A DNA stretch of 64,000 nucleotides, from NCBI GenBank assembly GCA_905250115.1, contig CAJNOI010000036.1, positions 221,324 through 285,323 on the forward strand, in the 5' to 3' direction. Origin of the DNA: Adineta steineri. Taxonomy: Eukaryota > Rotifera > Eurotatoria > Adinetida > Adinetidae. The translations under genes were made by a program, and so were the position numbers. Under the pieces are notes generated by a model. That model was not told where the DNA came from, ran no database searches, and saw nothing but the letters and a program-made list of their open reading frames with translations. Shown here one piece after another: positions 12,476 to 26,300 of the stretch. Each line of letters opens with the position of its first letter. Position 1 is the stretch's first letter.

Positions 12476-14678
12476 ATGTCATTTCTTGATCAAATTAAAT
12501 CCAGTTTGACAATTATCTGTAATCTATTTTCATCATGTATTCAACATTATGCTCTTCATTGTAGTACAGATGGTCATTTTGCTCAATTAATTTTCGGAGC
12601 AGATTTAATTCGTGCTCATCGATCTTCATCTACTAATAGTTCTCCGACGGCTATTACTCAACTTCTTAGTAATCATTTTGTTTCATTTGAAGAACAATTA
12701 GGTACAAATGTAAAAACATTAGCATTTTTTCTACATGATCTAGTATTTGATCATGATATTGTTAAAATGAATATAAATGAACGACGTTTATTTTTTATAA
12801 ATATCTATGAAAAATTACAATTACTTGATTATATATCAATAGATAACAATATTCTTCGTAAAAAGGAAGATATTAATATTGATTTATTAATTAATCATAT
12901 TTTTGATACATTACCAAGAATAATTTTCGATCGAAATGGTTCATATTATGATCTTCTCTCTCGTTTAATCAAACGTTTGTATTTATCTATGAAATTAAAA
13001 TAAAACGACTACTTTTTCTTTTTTATATATAGATAATTTCGATCGAATTGATGATTATCTTATTTATAATCAACAATTATCTTTTATTACTACAGGTTCG
13101 TCAATAGCACAATCTCGTTTAATTGATGGAATACTTTTACCAATTCATAATTCGAAGAAATTATTACCATCATTTATTTCTAATAGTAAATTAACCGTTG
13201 TATTTTTAAATATTGAATCAACTGAATTTGATAAATCTTCATCATTTTCAATAATTGATAAAAATCAAGAATTCGTTTCTTATGATACATTAATCTATCG
13301 TCAATTTATAAAAAAATATTTAATAGATGTCAATTTAATTATTTCATTATCATTTATTGATGAATTATTTCGTTTTGAATTACATCAAGCAAATATAAAT
13401 ATTATTGATTCATTAGATGAACAAACATTCGAATTTCTATTAAAAGTTTATCGATGTATACCATGTAATCGATTATTTATTGCAGAAGATGAATCAATTG
13501 AAAAAATATCAACGGTTCTAATCGATCGACATGTTATGATTAATCAACAAGCACATATTTATTTATCTTCGAATGGTTAGTTACAGAAGAAGAATTATAT
13601 TGCTTAGATATAGATTCTTTATAGGATATCAGTGAAATATATTCGATTCGGGTTTCTACTATAAAACGGTTTCTTTTCGAAATAATTAAATGTTTTTACG
13701 CGTATTAAACAAATTTTTGCAAAATATCTTATAATATGAGTATACATCGAGAGAGAAAAGTCTAAAAGAATTCAGGTCGCTTTTTAATAGTTTATTTTCA
13801 ATAGAGCATTAGAGTTATATATATGAGTTAAAAGAGAAAACGAATGAACAGCTTGCTTCTTTAAATCTATAGAGTTTAATTCTCATAATTTCATTTAAAT
13901 TGCTAGGGCTATATATTATTGAACGAATACACTCTATTATATAGCAACGATTGATTTTTGAATATTGTTTATTATAGAACAAAATTCGTTTTTATGATCT
14001 ACTAAATAAAAAATAATTAAAGTCATTCCTTTAAAACACACCCATTTTGTGAACTTCCATAAATTTGAATCTAATTTTATAGACAATAGTGTTCTCTTGT
14101 TGCAACATTCGATTGATGCAAGCTGCTATGCGCCGTAAGGTGCCATTCTCGATTTAATTACTTTTTAATTGAGTGGCTTCCAGCCAGATGTCCGTAAAAG
14201 TAGAATCAATAGTTACTGCTGTGATTGTCTTATAACTATTTTTCTTTGTATCTTTATTGCTCAGTTTGTTTTATAATAAACAAGAAAGATAATTGAAGTC
14301 ATTATTTTAGGTGCTCATCAAACTCTTCTCACTTGTGTTCCAACAGCTACATTAATTTTAACAACACAAAAAATTTTAATTAATATTGTTCGTCTTATTC
14401 AATTAATTCTAGAAAAATTAAATAAAACATTATCTTTACCATTAGCAACAGAAAAAGACTATCTAAAATATGTTAATGATAATATTCCTGAATTAAAACA
14501 TATTTTAGATAATCGACGTATTTATATGGATAAACAATCTAATATGAAATACGATCAACTATATCCAATATGTATTTTTCATGAATATCTATTAAATGGA
14601 ATTAATTTTCTATGTTATATTAACAAAATTGATGGTATATATAGTACTACAAGACAAAATGTAGTAGAAAAATGTTAA
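12476..14678 (+). CDS. MKKS: MKKS/BBS6-like divergent chaperonin
   Basis: Probably the McKusick-Kaufman/BBS6 subunit, which with BBS10, BBS12 and CCT assembles the BBSome for ciliary trafficking. Three exons join in phase: 12476-12974, 13033-13575 and 14311-14678 (469 aa). The pattern is a group II chaperonin: an equatorial helical part with CIQHYALHCSTDGHFAQLIF, an apical-domain entry SSIAQSRLIDGILLP (like the GGSVEESRLI block of CCTs), beta-strand LTVVFLNIES, VNLIISLSFIDELF, and a closing equatorial block TATLILTTQKILINIVRLIQ. The ATPase motif GDGTT is absent, as in MKKS. It is about 100 residues shorter than vertebrate MKKS, mainly at the N-terminus, so an upstream exon may have been missed. 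BBS10 or BBS12 are alternatives. Intron 2 is 735 bp, long for this locus. Convergent with the sHSP gene 100 bp downstream. Confidence 0.6.
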
Positions 14679-14777
14679 CAAATAAAAAAAAATGTTTATT
14701 TTTTGTTCTTTTCTTTTTTACTAAATGAATAAATATATTTGTATATATATAGGTCTCTTTATTTATTTTTCATCTTA

Positions 14778-15482
14778 TTACATAATATTGCAACAACAAT
14801 AAGCACCATTAGGTCCAGCACCATAATATGGCGGATAATTTCGTTCACGAACAGGTACCCAATATTCACGTTGTGTATAATTTTTTGAGTGTGATGGTGA
14901 TGGTAATTGAATCGTTAATATTTGATTTGCATCCATACGAGCATGTACTTGATCAGGATCAATATTCGAGGGTAATTGATATTGTCGATAATATTCACGA
15001 TTAATATGATTACCATATGTATTATCAATATGTTGACCATTGATTTTAAGTAAACCATTTCGATTTATTCGAACAGTAACATGTTCAGGTTTATAACCTT
15101 GTAAATCAAATGTAAGAACATCATTATTATTTGTTTGTAAATCATGACGTCGTGGTCGAACTTCAATATCAACACGAAGAAGTCCACGATTATCAATTGT
15201 ATTTCTTACAATTGTTGTTTCAACATCGGGCCCACCAAGATTATATTCACGTTTAAATTCACGACATGGAGGACGATGTGCACGTATGCGTAATGTACCA
15301 TAGTCATCAAGTATAACAGTGATTTGTTCTGGTTCATAATCAAGTAAATCAAATTCATATGAATATGTTCGACATCCTTTACCATGATCTTGAATTGAAT
15401 AATTATGTGATGGGGATCTTATATGATTTTTATTTGATGAATGTTGAGTATAAACAACAGGAATAATAGTCGAAGAAGCCAT
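14778..15482 (-). CDS. Small heat-shock protein with two alpha-crystallin domains
   Basis: A single-exon gene of 234 aa encoding an ATP-independent holdase. Two alpha-crystallin-like (HSP20) domains sit in tandem. The first spans about residues 34-105 (YSYEFDLLDYEPEQITVILD, GTLRIRAHR, EFKREYNL, GLLRVDIEVRP). The second spans about 117-193 (VLTFDLQGYKPEHVTVRIN, GLLKINGQH, REYYRQYQLPSNIDPDQVHA, ILTIQLP). Each repeats the order D-L-x-x-Y-x-P-E-x-(I/V)-T-V, G-x-L-(R/K)-I, F/Y-x-R-x-Y-x-L. Most animal sHSPs have one domain. Two-domain forms are known from flatworms and a few other lineages. The C-terminus is Tyr/Gly-rich and ends in a cysteine cluster (CCCNIM). I start at ATG 15482; an in-frame TTG at 15503 is unnecessary. 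No clear heat-shock element array was seen upstream. Confidence 0.85.
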   Translation of the reverse strand: MASSTIIPVVYTQHSSNKNHIRSPSHNYSIQDHGKGCRTYSYEFDLLDYEPEQITVILDDYGTLRIRAHRPPCREFKREYNLGGPDVETTIVRNTIDNRGLLRVDIEVRPRRHDLQTNNNDVLTFDLQGYKPEHVTVRINRNGLLKINGQHIDNTYGNHINREYYRQYQLPSNIDPDQVHARMDANQILTIQLPSPSHSKNYTQREYWVPVRERNYPPYYGAGPNGAYCCCNIM

Positions 15483-17359
15483 ATATAACGTGTGTGTTAA
15501 CAACGATAATGTTATACAGACGAATAGAATACCTTATTCGTTTAGTTTGTTCTTTCTTTCATCATTTGTATTTGCTTCGTTCTGCACAAAAACATACTCT
15601 GTCATCACATAGAAATAACTAACTGTATCCTTGACAGTATTTTTAGCCTTTATATACGCATGTGTATGCAGCTTCTTTCTTCTTTTTTTTTTGTCTTGTA
15701 TGTTGACAGGCATAGACATATGTATACAGATGTTGAGAAAATGGAGAAGAGATATACAGAAGAAAGAATATTGATAGGCGTACCCATTATGTACATTTCT
15801 TGTTCTCGATAACTACAATGACGGGTCGTCACACACCTACTCATATAATCTTGAATGGCATGATATTTAAGTAAAGCGAAGGAGATGTCTATATAATAAC
15901 TTTTACTTACTGTCTACAACTACCTCGATAATAATAAAAGTAGTTTTAATATATATATATGCATAGATGAATTTAAAAAATATCTTATAAGATATAGAAA
16001 AATTTGTTAAATTTATGTTCGATAATTTCTTTTTTAATGTTTTATTGAAATGATTTGCTTAATGAACCTTATGTTATATACGGATGTATAGATAATAGAT
16101 ATGATTATGCAATCTGTGAAAATCAACATTTGGTGTATGGTGTCAGAAAAGCAATTGATTAGATCATTTGTTTGATGCGGTAATATTGTCGAGAGACAAA
16201 AAATAGCTGTTCATATTTAAAGATTATGTAATATTCACATTAACATATATAAAGAAATTACGATTGACAAAATGTCTATCAAACCATTTATATACTTAAT
16301 AATACTATTTGATATATAATGTTTTTTTTCAAAAAAAAATGAATCTTTGCAATACTATTGCTTTGGGTCTTGTATGTGTATTTGAAACTTATCCGCTGCA
16401 TTATAAACAATCTTATTGATATAATAACAAACTTATTTAGCTTCCTGTGACTGTGTAGATCGGTAAAATAAAGTTAATGATGAAAAGATTATATATTATC
16501 GTAGAGAAATCCAATTAAAATCTAATTTTAGTATAAGATAAAATTTCATTAATGCAAAATTAAACAATATGAATTATTCTATGATGCATTAATAATAGAA
16601 TTGAAGCCGAAGGTAATATAAATAGTACTGATCTCTTTTTCAATTCATACTACTAAAATTTGAATCGAAAATTTTTTTTTCTTTTACAAAAGAATCAACA
16701 TGTTCAACTAACTGGACTAATTCTTCATCAAACTCTATAATATCAAGTAACAATTATTCAAATTTAGTCATCTTTGCATCCCTTCAGCAATAATACGATT
16801 TATTCAATAATTCTTTCTATAATAATCTGTTGTCAGTAGATAAATAAAATCTCGGTTCCAAACAAATAGATAATTCTATACGAGAATATATATTGAATGA
16901 CTCAATCAAGGTTCATTGTATTTTTACGGATAATTTCTCTATAATGACAGTACAAAATGTGAAAGATTTATTGTTTGTATGTTCGAAATATTATTCTAAG
17001 ATAACATAGCTGATAGACATGTTATTCTACTTAGTACTAGGATGATTAATAGTTTCCTATCTTATGTCAAAAAGTTATTATAATATTTTTCATTACTTGT
17101 AATCAGTAAAAGCCATTTCTATCATATTACTATTATTATTAACACATATAGTTATTCTTTCTAATTTACTTTTTTGTTTTCTTATTCTGATAAGATAATC
17201 TGTAAGTTAAAGATATTATATTTCATTAAATATAAAACAACATATAAAGATAGTTTAATAGATAACAACATCAAAAAAAAGGGGACATTAAAAGATCAAT
17301 AAAATCTTCTTTTTTTTGTTACTGCACAAATAATATTGAAAAATGTCTATGCACATTGT
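15483..17359. other. Gene-free stretch between sHSP and dynein
   Basis: No gene recognised. 15483-15850 is the sHSP upstream region, with T-rich tracts. The minus-strand open frames at 15534-15844 have no coding character. The rest is AT-rich with stops in all frames; 17150-17359 is the likely 3' flank of the dynein gene. Confidence 0.55.
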
Positions 17360-20300
17360 CTATTTAATATCACAAAGAAGTGCAACACCACGTAATGTCC
17401 ATACATTGGGTCCTGTTTTATCACCAGGTGGACATTCTAATTTAAGTGTACATACATAATTTCTATCAGTTCGACGTGGTTTTTTATAAACAGGTGCATA
17501 ATAAGTTGGACGACGATCTTGTTTTGTAGGTGATCCACTTGTACCAAAATCAGCTTCAGCTGATATGTGTATCACAGGCATTGGATGTGTTAATACTTTT
17601 TCATTTGCTTTTAATTCATCCAAGACACCGTTTCTTATTTTTGCTCCTTCAATATAAATACCATATACATAAACACCACCGTCCTTTGGTGGTTCTTTTA
17701 TACTTTCACGATCAAATCGTGTGATTTTATTTGTTAAGATAACATTATCAAGTGACCAACCTGGATTCGCTCTTGTTATTTCCTTTAAAGAAAATAGAAA
17801 TAAAAGTAGAAGTAACGAAAATAAAATTTACTTGTCTCATAGCTGTTAAAAATCCTTGTGGATTAAAAAATCCTGTCATCCAATAAGCAAGTGGTTTTGT
17901 ATCTTTATCAAGTTTTAACCATGAACGATATTGTTCATTTCGTGCATATAAATCACTAAACCAAGCACCTAATGTTGATGATTCCCATGAGTATCTTAAC
18001 CAAACATTTGGAATTTTAGCATCATACATTCGATCAAGTGCATCACGTAATTCTTCATTCATAACAATTGTACCATCAATAGCTAGTTTTAAATCAATTA
18101 ATGTATGTCGTACAACACTAATTACACGTTGAAAACGATCAATTTCTTGTCGAAGAAAAATATTCATTGGTTCAAGCTTTGAAAGACGTTCTTTGACTTC
18201 ATGAGCAATATAATCCGGTGGTAATTTTTCTAAGGCTTCTGTTGCTAAACGATAAATAACAGCTTCACGTGTTTCACCTGCACCACCACGAGCTTCTTTT
18301 GGTTGAATACTTAAAATTGTATCGAGAACTCTCCTAGTTGTATCTTCTTGATATCTATGAATAATAAAAATAAATAATTTTAAATGAAACAATGTTTTAT
18401 CCACGTTTCTTTTTTCAGGTGAGCGAAATGAAAATTTTGGGTGAGCGCCGCCCACTCAGCCCAATCGCTAGATTTTTTATTGTATTAAATTTTACAAACC
18501 TGTCATTGGCTAATGGGCTTAATCCAAATACTTTTCCACTATCATAATTTGGTATTGTATCTATATAATTGAAAATGTCATCCATATGTGTTATTTTTGG
18601 TATACGATAAGTTTTTTCTTCAAATTGAAAATTTGGATCAAACATTTCATCACGAAACCAACATTGAACATATGTTTTAAGAAGACGTTTATCAAAATCA
18701 TCGGTTACACGTCCTAAATTTATTAAGTTTAAACTTCATTTATTTTTCAAAAGTATTATTCATACCTCCATATTGTACTTCGGAAATCATGTAATGTATA
18801 GTTTTCCATTGTATTGGCTAAAAAACATGAAAAATTTGATATGAAAAAAAAAGATTTTTCTTTTTACTTTTGATACTTCCATTTCATCGAGGTAATTTTG
18901 AATAAATTGAACAGTTGCATTAAAATCAGATTGATTAAATTCATATGGTATATTCCATCCAAGTGGACCAAATTTTCTTCTTTCTTGTACAATTGTATGT
19001 AAAAATGCAACTGTATATAATAATGGTCGCCATTTTTCTTGTGTATTTGTTTCTAATTGTTGTTCTTGTGTTAAACCAGCAAATGTTCGTTTTAAACCTG
19101 CTTTTATACCTTGTGGTGGTTCAGCTGTATATTTTATTGAAATTTGTAGTAGACCAATAGGAAATTTCGGATGCACTTCTGTTGTTATCCAAAGACGAAA
19201 ATCAGGATGTATACGATCAGTATTTTCAGTTAATTGTAATAAAAATTCTTCACAAAATTCTAATGATAAATGACAATTTTGTAATAATACCCATGTACCA
19301 TTTATATAAGCTTGTGCTAATAATCGTCGTGCATGAACTTCTTGTCCTTGTCCCATTGATATTGCATTACAGTCAATTAATTTCTTTTTTGCTAATGTTT
19401 CAATTTGTACCGATGGATCTGAACCCATAGATAGAAAACATATCATTGGTGAACATTTATCTGATTCATCCCACATTTTTTCCATATCAAGTACAACACC
19501 TTCACCATATTTTGTTCCTAATGAATCAATAATATAATCATTGGCTGATTTAACAAAACGTGCTGGTGTTATTGAACGAATTAATAGTAGACGACGAAAT
19601 TTATCTAATTGTAAATCCCAACCATCAGGTAATTCGATACGTTCTGGTTCATCTTTCTAAAAAAAAAAGAAACGAAGGAAGGAAATTATTTAGGTTTAAC
19701 AAATTTGAAGAAGAATCTAATAAATCATTTTAGAGCGAAATACTAACGTGAGGAGGGATAGTTTGTGAAACCTATTATGATTTAAACGTCACAACATAGA
19801 GAAAAAAAGATCTTATTTACATACCTTAAACCATGTTTCCCATGCTGAACCAGCGCGATGAAACTAAATAAGCCGAAAATAATAAATTAAAAAGAAAAAG
19901 AAAATGATTTACTGATTGAAGAATATCACTGAATTGAAAAAGTTTAGATAATTCAACGAGATTAAGCCAAGCATCATTTTGTAGCCATTTATAGGATGGT
20001 TTTTGTGGTACTAGAGAAGAATAAAAAACAAAGTCTAAAATATAATTTTATTGAATAGACATACCAGTATTTGTATCTAATGAAGCACCACCTTTGATTA
20101 ATGTTTGAAATTCATCAAATTTTATTTTACCAGCTTGTAAATCAATTTTTAATGCTAATAAAAGTGTAAACATAAATTTATGTTCTTCATAATAACCTCG
20201 AACAGCATATTTAAACATTTCATATGTTAAAAATTCCATTATATTAGTTATACGTTTTGATGTAATTGGTGACTAAAATAATAAAACATTTTGTTAACAA

Positions 20301-23300
20301 TTAAACAAAAAAAAAATAGTTAAATTACTCGTGGTGAACGTTCAAGTGCTTGATCAAATAATTGTAAAAATTGTTTTAATGATGTTTGATACATAACATT
20401 AACAAGAGACATTTCAACAATAAGAAAATATATAATTGAACCACGAGTAGCAACTGGACGATATTCTTCACGTGCAATATTTATTTTTAGACTTGTTTCT
20501 GTAGCTATTTGAAGTTTTTGTTTAACATCATTGGAGGTTATTTTAGTTGTTTTTAATGTTCGAATTAGATCATCATCATCAACTAATGAACCCTAATATA
20601 CAGAAGACAATAATTAATATTAAAAAAAAGAAATTTTTTAATACTAACTTTTGAATTACTTAATCGTGATAATAAATTATCTTCAAGTTCTTTCATTCGT
20701 TTATTATTCTCTTGAATATCTTCTAACATTTTAACACGTTCAGCTTCTAATTCGACTTTTTCTTTCAAAATTGTTAAACCTAATAATTGATCTTCTAAAC
20801 CTTTAATTGTAACAGTAAAATCAATAACGGATGTTTTAGCTGATATTTCAGGTGTAAATGCTGGATTTGCTAATTTTGTTGTTATATATAAATTAAAACC
20901 TTTTAATATATCGATTTCTCTATCACCAATTTTAACTTTTAATTGTGAACCAGTACGAATAAAATTTTTCTCTAAAATATTATCTAATGCTGGATCAAGT
21001 TCTTCACCAACATCTTCAATCAATAATGGACGACCAAGTGATAAACTATCTTCTAGATGTTGTCGAAAATGTTTGGAATAAAGATTTGTTGATTGTAAAT
21101 CATTATATAATTCTTTATTTTTTATCCAAGCTTTGCCTTGTCCTTGTGGATCAATTAATAATGGATAACGTTTAGCACGTGTGACAATAATTGCATTTTG
21201 TATGGATAATTCATCATTGGGTAAACCTTGTAATTTCCATTCACCAATAATAGTTACATCAGTTAAATATTCTGTTACATTTAATGTTCGTGTAAATGGA
21301 ATATTTCGTTCGGTTAATAATTTTTGCCAATCTTTTACTAATAACAAACGAAAATCTTGATTAAATGGACCTTGATATGAGAGAAAACCAGTACAAAGAA
21401 GTACATCACCAACCAAACTATTAAATAGAATAGAATAAATTAAAAGAAGAAATGTTAGTTCTTATTTACCGTCCTATTTGTGCACGAAATTGTTTACTTT
21501 GTTCAGTCCATCGTTCTTGTTCATCAGCTAGACCAGCTATTAATTCTTTTGCAGCATTCATTCGTTTTAATGTTCGATCAAGATCATCTTGTAAACGTTG
21601 TTTGATTTCCACTGCAACATCATATTCAGCTTGGGCTTCAGCTACTTCAGCTTCACGTCGATCAAGTTCTTCTTGTGCCATTTTTAATTGCATATTAGCT
21701 TTAACTAATCGAGCTTCTTGTCTAGCTAAATTAGCTTTTAATGGTAAAACACGTTTATTAACATAGAAAAAATCTGCCATAGCTCGTGTCCATGTTAATA
21801 AACCAGCAATGGCACCAGCGGCTACTTTAGCACCTTCAGGTGTATAATCAGGTACACGAAAATAAGGTTGAAGTAATTCGATTTGTTCATCATTTATGCG
21901 ATCACGTGGAAATGTTTGAAGATTTTGAAGAAAACCTGTATCAGCCATCATCTACAAAAAAAACGATAATTTCTTTTCTTTTTTCAAAAGAATCATACTT
22001 TCAATGAACTTTCCCAACTTGGCTCAGCTCCTTGTAATTCTGGATCGAATCTAATTGGATTTTTTAAAGATCGTCCAAAAAGAATTAGAACACAATCCAT
22101 CATTTGACGAATAAGACGTGGTGGACGACCAAGTTTACGTACAACAGCAATATCAAGAGGTGTTATGGTTTGTAAAGCTTCTTCAGCTGCCTGAAAATTA
22201 AAGAATTTTTATTTTTATTCAAAATACTATCCACGATAAGCTTACAATCAATGCTGGTTTTGCATTTTCTAATTCAGCATTTGCTTGCATTTTATCTCGA
22301 TTAATTTCATCAACTAATGTTTGTGCAGTATCTTTTACTTTTTGTACTTGTTGTCGAACAATTTCAGCTGCACCTTTTCTTACAGCAACTTCTTTTAAAA
22401 CTTCATCAGCTTTTTGATTTGCTACATCTAATTCTTGTTCTTTAATTGTTAATTCTTCTTTCATAACAATGACAGCTTTTTCAGCTTCAACTAAACGTGT
22501 AAGACCATCATTCATACGTTTAGCCATTGATTCAATTTCATTTAATTTTTGTGAATAAATTTCTTTATAACCATTTATAAATGAAAGATATGATTTTGGT
22601 GTTACATGTGTTGAACGACGATATTTTTGAAAATATTGTAAACAATATTCAGCTACACCATCATGTACGGAACCCATACATTGAACAAGTTCTTTTTTAA
22701 TTGCATCCGTACAAACAATTTTAAATGATGAAAGAAAATGATCAGCAACAGCAACAAGTGCATCACGTGGCCAACGAAGAAACCAATCAATTGTACAATT
22801 TGCAACAAGACCAGGAAATTGTAGACCTAAATAAAATATTGAAATTTTTGAAGAATTTGATTTAAACTTTGTTTACCTCGTTTTCGGAATTTTTCTCCGA
22901 CTGGTGAAAAGCATAAAACAACATGTAAATTTTGTCGAACACGAGATAGAAAATAATCATATAAATTTTCATTTGTTGCAGGTCGTCTTGGATATTGTTT
23001 TTTCATAATAGGTACTAATTCTTGACATATTTCATCTATTTCATCTCTAGCAAACATTCCCGGAACCTAAAAAAACAAGCATTTAATTATAATTCCGAAA
23101 ATAAATCTTTTTTTTTTGAACTTACAACTCCAGATGAAAGTACATTATTGATATATTCAAGAAACGATTCATCTTTAACATCTTGATCAGAGAAAATAAA
23201 TGTTATACCTTTTCCTTCTTTACCAGCAATACGATATAATGTTTTTAAATCATCTAATAAATTATTTATATTATAGGCACGTGTTAATGTTATTTGAAAT

Positions 23301-26300
23301 GTTTTATAGCCAGCAATAAATGATGCTAATTTTGTTAATGATTGTTTACCACTACCACCAACACCAACTAATAGTGCATTACCACGTGGTGTTCGAATTA
23401 TACGAGATATTTTAATAAGATGTTTCATAGCATCTTTAAAAAAGACTAAATCCATTCCGGAACCACGAATACTTTCATTATATTGTACTAAATGCATTTT
23501 TAAACGTTCTTCAAGATGTTCAAATGATGAAATAGGTTCATAAATTTTTGGAGCATCAAAATCAGCATCGTCTCGTTCATCACCTGTTGGTTCAGGAGCA
23601 TCTCTAATGAAACAAAAAAGAAGCATATTTATCTATCAAATTCAAAATCTAAATTTTTCAAACCTTAAAAAGTCAGCAAACCAATCTTCTCGTTTTATCA
23701 TTGATTGATATTTTGGACCTAATTCTTCATCAGAAACACGTTCAATTATTTTCGAAAACCAACGATAATCATCAACTTCAGTAAATCTATTATATAAATA
23801 TTCGCAAAATTAATACAAAAAATAATTTCGATTGTTTACCTATCACAAATAACTCGTGTACATTCATGTTTCCATAATGCAATTAAAGTTTGTTCATTAT
23901 TAATAATTTGTGGAAGTGTATAGATCATTCCTTGCCATATACGTGAAAGATCACGTAAATTAAAAACATAATGAAATTTTGCTGGTGTTGGTAACATTTT
24001 TAATTTAGTTAATTGCCATAAACGTCGCGTAGCTGGTATAAGTTTTTGCATTAATGAACGTACTTCATCATTAAATCCACGTTCTTTTATATAATGTCCC
24101 ATTGCAATAACAGAAAATATTTTATCAATTGATGTATTCGATGGTAATGTACAATTAAATATACAAAATTGTCGTTTAAGACGTTGTGGAATATCATTTC
24201 GACCACCACCAGGATGGATCATTGCAGCTAGAAATTGTATATCAACAATTGTTGTAAATTCACCAGGTTTTTCTAATGAATAAAAACCATTTTGTTCCAT
24301 TAATTGACGAACAATTTCATTTGTGACTTGATCACCCCATTCATTTATTGTTGGCATATTTACTAAACAAAACAAAATGTATATAAATATATATTACTAC
24401 TATTCTTATGACATACTATCATCAATAAATATAGTCATCTTTTTTCCAGCTGGTGGACCATAAGTTGTTCCAACACGTTTATCAACATATGATTCAATAA
24501 TTCTTTGTACCATATTTGATGTTGTAGCTGAAGAAAAGTTAACTTTCTTTTGTGAATGTTGTTCAGAATTATATCTTGTCATATATGATTGAATAATAAC
24601 TGTTTTAGCTGTACCTTGTTCACCAATAAGAAGAACAGGCTATAAAAAAAGAGAAATTCAATGTAAAATTAAATCATATTTTTTTGTTACTTTATTTTGT
24701 TTAGCAATAGTATGAATAAGAAAATCTGTTCGAACATTATCAACATTCGGTACAAGAATTGATGCATATTCTGGATCATGATCTTTTGGATAAACATATT
24801 CCGTAACAACTGTATTCCAATGTTTCCATGTACCAGTTTTTTCATGAACAAAATAATCAAATATTGTATCTTCACTACCACTTGGTATAATAGGTGTATC
24901 CAAGAGAAAATTCGCATCTGTATTATCAAATATATAATCTTGTAAATGAGCACGATCATTTAATTCAAGAAATGCACCAACAGACCACATTATTGCAAAT
25001 ACATATAAACGTTCAATATGTTTCGCTGTTAATTGATCTTTAGCTTCTTTTGGTGGTAATAAACCATTTAATATTTTCCATGCCTAAAATTGATAAAAGA
25101 ATATATATACAAGTAACGCTCGTCGGAGAACTCGCTTAGCTCTTTCTCGTAGAAATGCATCCTCTTCACATTCACTGAAAAAACAATTGAAAACTGTGAA
25201 AAATAAGTTTCCATTATTTTTTTTGATCTATGCACCCTCTATACCTTCCCCCTACATCATAATCACCCAACAGATCTCATATTCGAAATACCTCTAGAAA
25301 TGTCTTTTCTGAAAAATTGACCTTCGATGTTTTTTTGACCCTGCGGACACACAATCAAGCAAACAATTTATGTTTACTGGACTCTTCTCTACGAGAAAGA
25401 GAATATGATAGAAAATGATTTTTACCTGTGTAACAATCATACATTCAAGTACAGGCATTTTTGATTTAAGATGAATAGAAAAATATCGATAAATAAATGG
25501 AAATGATGATTCAAATAAACGCATTAAAATTTCACCATCATTTGATGATCGTTCACGTTTAATCCAACCCTATTTCAAGAAACAAAATTATTCTTATTCT
25601 TATTTCAATAAAAAGAATATTTACTTGAATTAATGGTCGCCAATCTAAACCAGAACTACTCATATAAACCATACCATTTCGACTAACAGTAGCTGGTGAT
25701 GCATTATCAATATTATGTACTTCAAATATAATTTTACAATTTGGTGCCATTGGTATTCGATCACCATTCGCTAATGTTAATGTTTTATTATCATCTAATA
25801 CGGAATTTAAATTTTCAATCCAAATAGCATCAACAGGACCATCTAAAACTAACCAAACAAATTCTCCTTTTTTCGTACGTAATGTTCGTCGCCATAATGT
25901 TGAAAATATTCCATCAGTCCAATCATTTGTTGCTGAATCTAATCGACCAAACATTTGTGGTGCTGTTATTGCTTTTGGATTCATACGCATTTCACGATGT
26001 GGTTCACCACATACAGTCATTGCTTTCATCAGTGTATGTATACAAGTTGTTTTACCAACACCGGAGGGTCCTAATGTCATCATTCCATGACGAACACGTT
26101 GTGTTTCGTATAACTGAAGAAAAAAACAAATTTAATTTTTATTTTATATAAAAATAATAAAATAAATTACTTGAATTATTTTTAATACCCATGGTGCATG
26201 ACAAATAAGTCCAGCAGATTCAGTTTCTTTACTAATTGCTGTTTCTAAATCTACGTAAACTTCTTTTTCTAATTTTATATTTGGAAAAAGATCATTAATA

